Part shown: in pieces, positions 34,147 through 38,326 of the stretch | Position numbering within the stretch: the stretch's first letter is position 1 | Layout of the letters: every line of letters starts with the position of its first letter | Assembly (NCBI GenBank): GCA_903920435.1 | Contig: CAIXMB010000130.1 | Coordinates: forward strand, 1 to 38,326 | Reading direction: 5' to 3' | Source: an uncultured Actinomycetes bacterium | GTDB lineage: Bacteria; Actinomycetota; Actinomycetes; Actinomycetales; Microbacteriaceae | Length of the DNA stretch: 38,326 nt | Made by a program: the position numbers and the translations under genes | The notes under the pieces: model-generated | Told to the model about the DNA's origin: nothing | What the model saw: only the letters and a program-made list of their open reading frames with translations | Databases searched by the model: none

Positions 34147-34941
34147 ATGGCCAAGCACGTCGTCTTCATCCACGGTCTCTGGATCCACGCGTCATCGTGG
34201 CGCACCTGGCAGGACCTCTTCGAGTCGAAGGGCTACACGACAGAGGCTCCCGGCTGGCCCGGCGATCTCGACACCGTCGAGGCGACCCGCGCGAACCCGG
34301 AGGGGCTCAACAACCAGGGCATCGCCGAGATCTGCCACCACTACGCCGATCTCATCGAGAAGCTCGACGAGAAGCCGATCGTGGTCGGGCACTCCTTCGG
34401 CGGGCTCATCGCGCAGGAGCTGCTCGCCAATGACCTCGTCGCGGCCGCCGTCGCGATCGACCCGGCGCCCGTGAAGGGCGTGCTCGTGCTGCCGTTCGCA
34501 CAGCTGAAGTCCGGATTCCCCGTGCTGATGAACCCGGGCAACAAGTCGAAGACCGTCTCGCTCGACGAGAAGCAGTTCAAGTACGCCTTCGGCAACGTGC
34601 TGAGTCAAGAGGAGTCGGACGCGCTGCACGCCGCCTGGACCATCCCCGGCCCGGGCCGCCCGTTGTTCGAGGACGCTACCGCCAATTTCGTGCGCAACTC
34701 GCCGGCCGCCGTCGACACCCACACCGCGGTGCGCGGACCGCTGCTGCTCACGTCGGGCACCGAGGACCACACCGTCCCGGAGGTCGTGACGAAGGCGGTC
34801 GCCAAGCTCTATGCCGACAACACCTCGTCGATCACCGAGTACCACGTGTACGAGGGCAAAGGCCACTCGCTCACCCTCGACGCAGGCTGGAAGGACGTGG
34901 CCGACGACGTGCTGGCGTGGCTGGCGGGCAAGGGGTTCTAG
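34147..34941 (+). CDS. Alpha/beta hydrolase
   Basis: 264 residues. N-terminal VVFIHGLWIHASSW, nucleophile elbow GHSFGG (Ser83), Asp probably in SGTEDHTV, His in GKGHSLTL. AGGAG (34136-34140) supports the ATG; leadered, unlike the SDR upstream. No signal peptide. Operon with the SDR, so it may act in the same catabolic or detoxifying path. Substrate unknown. Confidence 0.9.
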   Translation: MAKHVVFIHGLWIHASSWRTWQDLFESKGYTTEAPGWPGDLDTVEATRANPEGLNNQGIAEICHHYADLIEKLDEKPIVVGHSFGGLIAQELLANDLVAAAVAIDPAPVKGVLVLPFAQLKSGFPVLMNPGNKSKTVSLDEKQFKYAFGNVLSQEESDALHAAWTIPGPGRPLFEDATANFVRNSPAAVDTHTAVRGPLLLTSGTEDHTVPEVVTKAVAKLYADNTSSITEYHVYEGKGHSLTLDAGWKDVADDVLAWLAGKGF

Positions 34942-34952
34942 CTCTCAACGCG

Positions 34953-35030
34953 GGTTGAGTAGCGCGCTCTGGCGCGCGTATCGAAACCGTTGGTGAGGTT
35001 TCGATACGGCCGCGGACGGCCTACTCAACC
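34953..35030. repeat. Two head-to-head copies of the GTTGAGTAG...GTATCGAAACC element
   Basis: Copy 1 34953-34988 and copy 2 34997-35030, inverted, 8 bp apart. The inner arms CGTATCGAAACC / GGTTTCGATACG are a perfect 12-bp inverted repeat and the outer arms GGTTGAGTAG / CTACTCAACC also pair, so one large hairpin or cruciform is possible. It lies between convergent genes and probably terminates both; the minus-strand gene's stop TGA is inside copy 2. Confidence 0.8.
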
Positions 35031-35801
35031 AGCCAGGAACCCGATCGCCGCCTCGCGGAACTGCCGCGATGTCGGGGCGTTGAAGTGGTTGCGCCCGGGG
35101 ATCTCGAAGAACGTGCCATCCGGGCTCGCTGCGCACAGCGCGCGTGACTTCTCGATGATGCGATCCTCGCTGCCGGTGGCGAACAGCAGCGGTTGCGAGG
35201 GCGCGTTGTCGACGGTCGGCTGCTCGCCGTCGCGCATTCCCTCGACGAGGGCGATGAGCGCGGAGAGGTCGTTGCCCGGGATGCCCGCAGCCATCTCGAC
35301 GTAGGCGGCGGTCAGGCGGTCATCCGGCGTCGTGCCGTCGATGGCGAACTGCCGTGCCTCGTCGAGCCGGAACCGCGTGAGCGGATCGCCGTCGGGGATG
35401 CCGCCGAGCACCGCCCTCGTGATGCGCTCGGGGTATTCCCGCGCCGCCTTCCACCCGACCCGCGCGCCGAGGGAGTAACCCACGTACTGCACCTCGTCGA
35501 GCAGGAGCGTGTCGAGCACGGTGAGCACATCCTCAGCGAGCAGCTGCATCGTGTACTGGCCTGGATCGTGCGGCTTGCCGCTCGCCCCGTGCCCGCGCTG
35601 ATCGATCGCGATCACGTGGTACTGCGCGCGCAACAGGTCGCGCACCCAGCCCGTGAGGTTCCAGTTGCCGAGCGCGCTCGAGGCGAATCCGTGCACGAGC
35701 AGCACGGTCGGGGCATCGGGATCGCCCCACTCGTAGGTCGCGATGGGGGTGCCATCGGCGGCCATCGCGGCTCGGGGAGCTGGGGCATCCGGATTGGGCA
35801 T
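35025..35801 (-). CDS. Alpha/beta hydrolase
   Basis: 258 residues. VLLVHGFASSALGNW (oxyanion region), DQRGHGAS, nucleophile elbow GYSLGA (Ser110), Asp probably in TGSEDRI, and His in GRNHFNAP. Typical short-chain esterase/haloperoxidase-like protein with a small lid; no signal peptide. Start ATG 35801 from CACAAT 6 nt upstream. Stop TGA is inside the palindromic repeat at 34953-35030. Confidence 0.9.
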   Translation of the reverse strand: MPNPDAPAPRAAMAADGTPIATYEWGDPDAPTVLLVHGFASSALGNWNLTGWVRDLLRAQYHVIAIDQRGHGASGKPHDPGQYTMQLLAEDVLTVLDTLLLDEVQYVGYSLGARVGWKAAREYPERITRAVLGGIPDGDPLTRFRLDEARQFAIDGTTPDDRLTAAYVEMAAGIPGNDLSALIALVEGMRDGEQPTVDNAPSQPLLFATGSEDRIIEKSRALCAASPDGTFFEIPGRNHFNAPTSRQFREAAIGFLAG

Positions 35802-35807
35802 GACCCC

Positions 35808-35813
35808 ATTGTG
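35808..35813 (-). promoter_or_regulatory. -10 CACAAT, leaderless, alpha/beta hydrolase gene
   Basis: Minus strand CACAAT, 6 nt, ATG at 35801. Only 38 bp separates this start from the divergent GTG at 35840. Confidence 0.45.
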
Positions 35814-35827
35814 TCGGCTGCCGGTCG

Positions 35828-35833
35828 TACCCT
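35828..35833 (+). promoter_or_regulatory. -10 TACCCT, leaderless, nuclease-candidate gene
   Basis: TACCCT, 6 nt, GTG at 35840. Confidence 0.55.
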
Positions 35834-35839
35834 GCCAAC

Positions 35840-36634
35840 GTGCCGGAGCATGTCGAGACCTGGTGGGCGCGTCGCCAGTGGTCGAAGGGCGCCCGCGTGC
35901 CCTACCCGGTGGGGTCGTACCGCGAGTTCTGGGAGACCTACCCCGTGCTCGTCAACCAGTACCACCCCGACCTCAACTTCGGCATCGTGCTCTCGCAGGT
36001 GCCGCCCGCCGCCGATGTGTGGCTGCTCTGGCAGTGCGACATGGGCCATGTGTTCGTGGCGACGCCGACCGAGCAACGGCTGCGCCCGGGTCGCTCGCGC
36101 CGCCGATCGATCTGGTGCCCCGAGTGCACGGGCTTGGCCGGCGCCGGCCGGCCCAGTAAGCCGAAGGCGACGTTGTGCGCGCGGTCGATCGCGGAGGAGT
36201 ACGTCGTGGGGGAGGCGTTCCACAGCGAGTGCGCGCCGCGCCCGGCCTCGGCGGCGGAAGACCTGCTGCGCCAGAAACTGCTGGCGCGCCTGCCGCTGAC
36301 CGAGTCCAACGCCGTGCGCGTGCCCCGGCCGTTCTTCACCCACCTCGAGGTCTGGCCAGACATCGTGCTGCCCGACCTGTGCGTGGCGATCGAGTACGAC
36401 ACGACCGGGCGGGACGGGCTCGAGCACGTCGGCAAGCGCGAGCTCGTCGACATCCGTAAAGACCGCCTGCTGCGCGCCGCCAAATGGGAGGTGGTGCGCG
36501 TGCGCACCGGCAAGCTCAAGCCGATCGGCCCGTACGACGTGTCGGGCGGAACCTCGGGCCGCACGGTCGACCGCGTGCTCGACAGGCTGCGCGAGATCCG
36601 GGGCGATCTCATCGTCAACGCGTGGCTCGCGTGA
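35840..36634 (+). CDS. Treble-clef zinc-finger and Vsr/DUF559-like nuclease-fold protein
   Basis: 264 residues. The N-terminal half has a Trp- and Cys-rich treble-clef/zinc-ribbon (WLLWQCDMGHVFVATPTEQR, then SRRRSIWCPECTGLAG), with Cys, His, Cys, Cys as likely zinc ligands. The C-terminal half (about 135-240) fits a Vsr-type PD-(D/E)xK nuclease core: SAAEDLLRQKLLARL helix, a strand with WPDIVLPDL, AIEYDTTGRDG, HVGKRELVDIRKDRLLRAAK, and the strand WEVVRVRTGK. Similar fusions are known as predicted DNA-binding nucleases. No methylase or helicase neighbour was seen, so it is not a recognisable restriction system. Activity inferred only. Confidence 0.75.
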   Translation: MPEHVETWWARRQWSKGARVPYPVGSYREFWETYPVLVNQYHPDLNFGIVLSQVPPAADVWLLWQCDMGHVFVATPTEQRLRPGRSRRRSIWCPECTGLAGAGRPSKPKATLCARSIAEEYVVGEAFHSECAPRPASAAEDLLRQKLLARLPLTESNAVRVPRPFFTHLEVWPDIVLPDLCVAIEYDTTGRDGLEHVGKRELVDIRKDRLLRAAKWEVVRVRTGKLKPIGPYDVSGGTSGRTVDRVLDRLREIRGDLIVNAWLA

Positions 36635-36652
36635 TCCATCACCGGCTCTCTG

Positions 36653-36670
36653 GCGGTTCATAGGAACCGC
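36653..36670 (+). terminator. Hairpin after the nuclease-candidate gene
   Basis: GCGGTTC (36653-36659) / GAACCGC (36664-36670), perfect 7-bp stem with a 4-nt loop, 19 bases after the stop and before the DUF4956 gene. No T-run follows. Confidence 0.45.
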
Positions 36671-36697
36671 AAAGCCGCCGACGTCGTAATAGTCGAC

Positions 36698-37282
36698 ATG
36701 GAACAAGCAATCATGATCGGCATCGACCTCATCGCCATCGCGGTGATGACCTTCGGCCTCTACTTCCCCCGTCACCGCCGCCGCGACCTCGTGGTCGCCT
36801 ACCTCGTCGTCAACGTGGGGGTGCTCGCCGTGTCGGCGATCCTCGGCACGACGACCGTGGGCCTCGGTGTGGGGCTCGGCCTGTTCGGCGTGCTGAGCAT
36901 CATCCGCCTGCGCTCGTCGGAGATCACCCAGCACGAGCTCGCGTACTACTTCGCGGCACTCGCGGTAGGCCTCCTCACCGGGCTCTCGACGACCGTGAAC
37001 CCCCTGATCGTCGCGCTCGTCGCGCTCGTCGTCGCCGTGGTGGCGATCGGCGACAGCCCCGCGCTGTTCCGCCGCTACCGGCAGCAGACCATCGTCATGG
37101 ACACCGCCTACACCGACGAGACGACGCTGCGCGCGGAGCTGGAACGGATGCTCGCCGCCAAGGTGCACCGCGTGAACGTGCTGCACCTCGACACGGTCAA
37201 CGACACCACCACGGTCGAGGTGCGGTTTCAGCTCGTCGACGGAGCGGATGTTGCCCGCACGCACGAATCGCTCGTGCGATGA
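36698..37282 (+). CDS. DUF4956-family membrane protein
   Basis: 194 residues. About four membrane helices in the first 130 residues (IMIGIDLIAIAVMTFGLYFP, VVAYLVVNVGVLAVSAILGT, VGLGVGLGLFGVLSIIRLRS, NPLIVALVALVVAVVAIGDS), with the family-typical FGVLSIIRLRS and ITQHELAYYFAALA. The last 60 residues form a small cytoplasmic alpha/beta domain. DUF4956 genes are commonly next to a VTC-domain gene, as here (ATGA overlap), so a joint role in polyphosphate or cell-surface polymer handling is inferred. TAATAG (36687-36692) could be a -10 with 5-nt spacing. Confidence 0.9.
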   Translation: MEQAIMIGIDLIAIAVMTFGLYFPRHRRRDLVVAYLVVNVGVLAVSAILGTTTVGLGVGLGLFGVLSIIRLRSSEITQHELAYYFAALAVGLLTGLSTTVNPLIVALVALVVAVVAIGDSPALFRRYRQQTIVMDTAYTDETTLRAELERMLAAKVHRVNVLHLDTVNDTTTVEVRFQLVDGADVARTHESLVR

Positions 37283-38034
37283 CGCTCACCGACCTCGAGC
37301 CCATCGGCCTCGACGAGCTCGTCGCGAAGGCTGCGCTCCAGACCCGCGTCGACCGCAAGTACGTGCTGGGCAGGCTCGACGCCGCGGAGGTGCTCGCCGA
37401 GCTCGACCCGACCACGCGCATCCTCGAGATCGAGGGGGCACGCCAGTCGGCCTACGAGTCGGTGTACTTCGACACCCCCGACCTGCTCAGCTACCGCATG
37501 GCGGCGCACGCGCGGCGCAGGCGGTTCAAACTGCGCACCCGGTCGTACGTCGACACCGACGAGGCGTGGCTCGAGGTCAAGACCCGGGGTGCGCGCAGCA
37601 CCACAGTGAAAGACCGCTTCGCCTACGACACCGCGCACCGCGACATCCTCACCCCGGATGCCCGCCAGTACGCCGACGCGGCGCTCGACGGTCTCGGCCT
37701 GCGCGCCGGTGAGCTCGAGTTGCGGCCCACACTGGTCACGCGCTACAACCGCACGACGCTCTTCCTCCCCGCCTCGGGCAGCCGGGCGACGGTCGACACC
37801 GACCTCAGCTGGGAGGGCGACGACGGCCGCGTGCTGGCCACGCCCGACCTGGCGATCATCGAGACCAAGTCGGGCTCGCGCACCTCCGAGGTCGACCGGC
37901 TGCTGTGGTCGCACGGCCATCGACCGGCGACGATCTCCAAGTTCGGCACGGGTCTCGCCGCCCTGCGCGCCGACCTTCCCTCCAACAAATGGGCGCGCGT
38001 GCTGCGCCGATACTTCCGATCGGATGCGTCATGA
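37279..38034 (+). CDS. VTC-domain protein (polyphosphate polymerase-like)
   Basis: 251 residues, one VTC / triphosphate-tunnel domain. The basic and acidic residues of the tunnel are present: RVDRKYVLG near the N-terminus, RFKLRTRSY, EAWLEVKTRG, TLVTRYNRTT, TVDTDLSW, IIETKSGS and the final SKFGTGLAAL. In eukaryotic VTC4 this fold makes polyphosphate from ATP; bacterial homologs with DUF4956 are uncharacterised as far as I know. Cytoplasmic, no membrane helix of its own, so the DUF4956 protein is its likely membrane partner. ATGA overlaps at both ends show a tight operon. Confidence 0.9.
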   Translation: MTLTDLEPIGLDELVAKAALQTRVDRKYVLGRLDAAEVLAELDPTTRILEIEGARQSAYESVYFDTPDLLSYRMAAHARRRRFKLRTRSYVDTDEAWLEVKTRGARSTTVKDRFAYDTAHRDILTPDARQYADAALDGLGLRAGELELRPTLVTRYNRTTLFLPASGSRATVDTDLSWEGDDGRVLATPDLAIIETKSGSRTSEVDRLLWSHGHRPATISKFGTGLAALRADLPSNKWARVLRRYFRSDAS

Positions 38035-38326
38035 AGCCCCGCTACATACTGACCACCACCGGCCTGCTCCTCGGGAGCGTCCTGCTCGCCGGTTGCACGG
38101 CCGCCGCGATCGAGGCGCCCGTTGCCTCGACCACACAGGAGACCGCGGTCACCACCGTCGCGGTGGACGCGACGCTCACTGCCGCTGACGCGATGGCCGC
38201 CAACGACGACTACACGACGACGAACGACGACGAGTGGTCGACGGATGGGGTGACCACCATCGACCTCGACTCGCAGAGCGGCACGGTCACGATCGACGCC
38301 GCCGGCACGTACATCCTCACGGGGAC
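38031..38326 (+). CDS. Lipoprotein, Cthe_2159-like carbohydrate-binding domain, 3'-truncated
   Basis: 98 residues visible; the frame runs off the window. Signal peptide TTTGLLLGSVLLAG with lipobox LLAGC (Cys22), then a Thr/Ala-rich spacer and the first strands of a repeat-rich beta domain (GVTTIDLDSQSGTVTIDAAG, TYILTG) that match the start of Cthe_2159-type parallel beta-helix proteins (carbohydrate-binding domain-containing). The ATG overlaps the VTC stop (ATGA), making it the third gene of the operon. The family call rests on this short stretch. Confidence 0.7.
   Translation, partial: MKPRYILTTTGLLLGSVLLAGCTAAAIEAPVASTTQETAVTTVAVDATLTAADAMAANDDYTTTNDDEWSTDGVTTIDLDSQSGTVTIDAAGTYILTG

Noticed and set aside
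35840-36634. Restriction-modification or other known defence island
   Set aside because: No methyltransferase, helicase or specificity gene nearby; the neighbours are hydrolases and a DUF4956-VTC operon.

Overview
The window is high-GC DNA (strong G/C bias at third codon positions, many GTG starts) from an actinobacterium, most likely a member of the Microbacteriaceae. Supporting this are the mnmA-ligA-gatCA order seen in Actinobacteria, a LigA with an actinobacterial-type C-terminal half, a DUF222/HNH (13E12-type) gene, DUF1023, CGNR and DUF2277 proteins, and copies of the GTTGAGTAG...GTATCGAAACC palindromic repeat that I know from intergenic regions of this family. No rRNA, tRNA, CRISPR array, insertion sequence or prophage was seen, and no gap between genes exceeds about 250 bases.

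Layout. (1) 1-5365, core: 5'-truncated cysteine desulfurase; an ArsR-type regulator with two small paralogous one-helix membrane proteins; mnmA (tRNA 2-thiolation, using sulfur supplied by a cysteine desulfurase); ligA. (2) 5618-7472, exported functions: a DUF1023 alpha/beta hydrolase and a lipoprotein. (3) 7513-14521: gatC-gatA and gatB, separated by about 3.4 kb holding a NIPSNAP protein, a DUF222/HNH protein with a LexA-type SOS box, a CGNR zinc-finger regulator and an EamA permease. (4) 14495-19054: a polytopic membrane protein, an ECF sigma factor with a membrane protein carrying a Gly-Asn-Ser repeat tail, YCII and RibD/DHFR-like proteins, a NYN-LOTUS RNA-directed protein and a divergent small conserved gene. 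(5) 19061-26660: a LacI regulator, a complete dipeptide-type ABC importer (lipoprotein, two permeases, fused ATPase) and a GH1 glycosidase, read here as a beta-glucoside or oligosaccharide uptake operon. (6) 26671-32450: lipoprotein, small hypotheticals, DUF2277, a membrane protein, a divergent MarR/MFS efflux pair, a secreted or membrane-anchored esterase and a stand-alone MmyB-like ligand-binding domain. (7) 32422-35801: a full XRE/MmyB-type regulator divergent from an SDR oxidoreductase and an alpha/beta hydrolase, then another alpha/beta hydrolase. (8) 35840-38326: a treble-clef plus Vsr/DUF559-like nuclease candidate, then DUF4956, a VTC-domain protein and a truncated lipoprotein resembling Cthe_2159-type carbohydrate-binding proteins.

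The strongest window-wide signal is promoter architecture. Seventeen genes have a -10-like hexamer (fifteen TANNNT, two CACAAT/GACAAT) exactly 6 nt before the start codon, which places the expected transcription start on the first base of the start codon (leaderless mRNA). In four places the stop codon of the upstream gene forms the first half of the next gene's -10. In one 18-bp divergent spacer the two -10 hexamers overlap almost completely. Four convergent pairs share a CTAG stop overlap. These readings come from inspection only; no database search was run.
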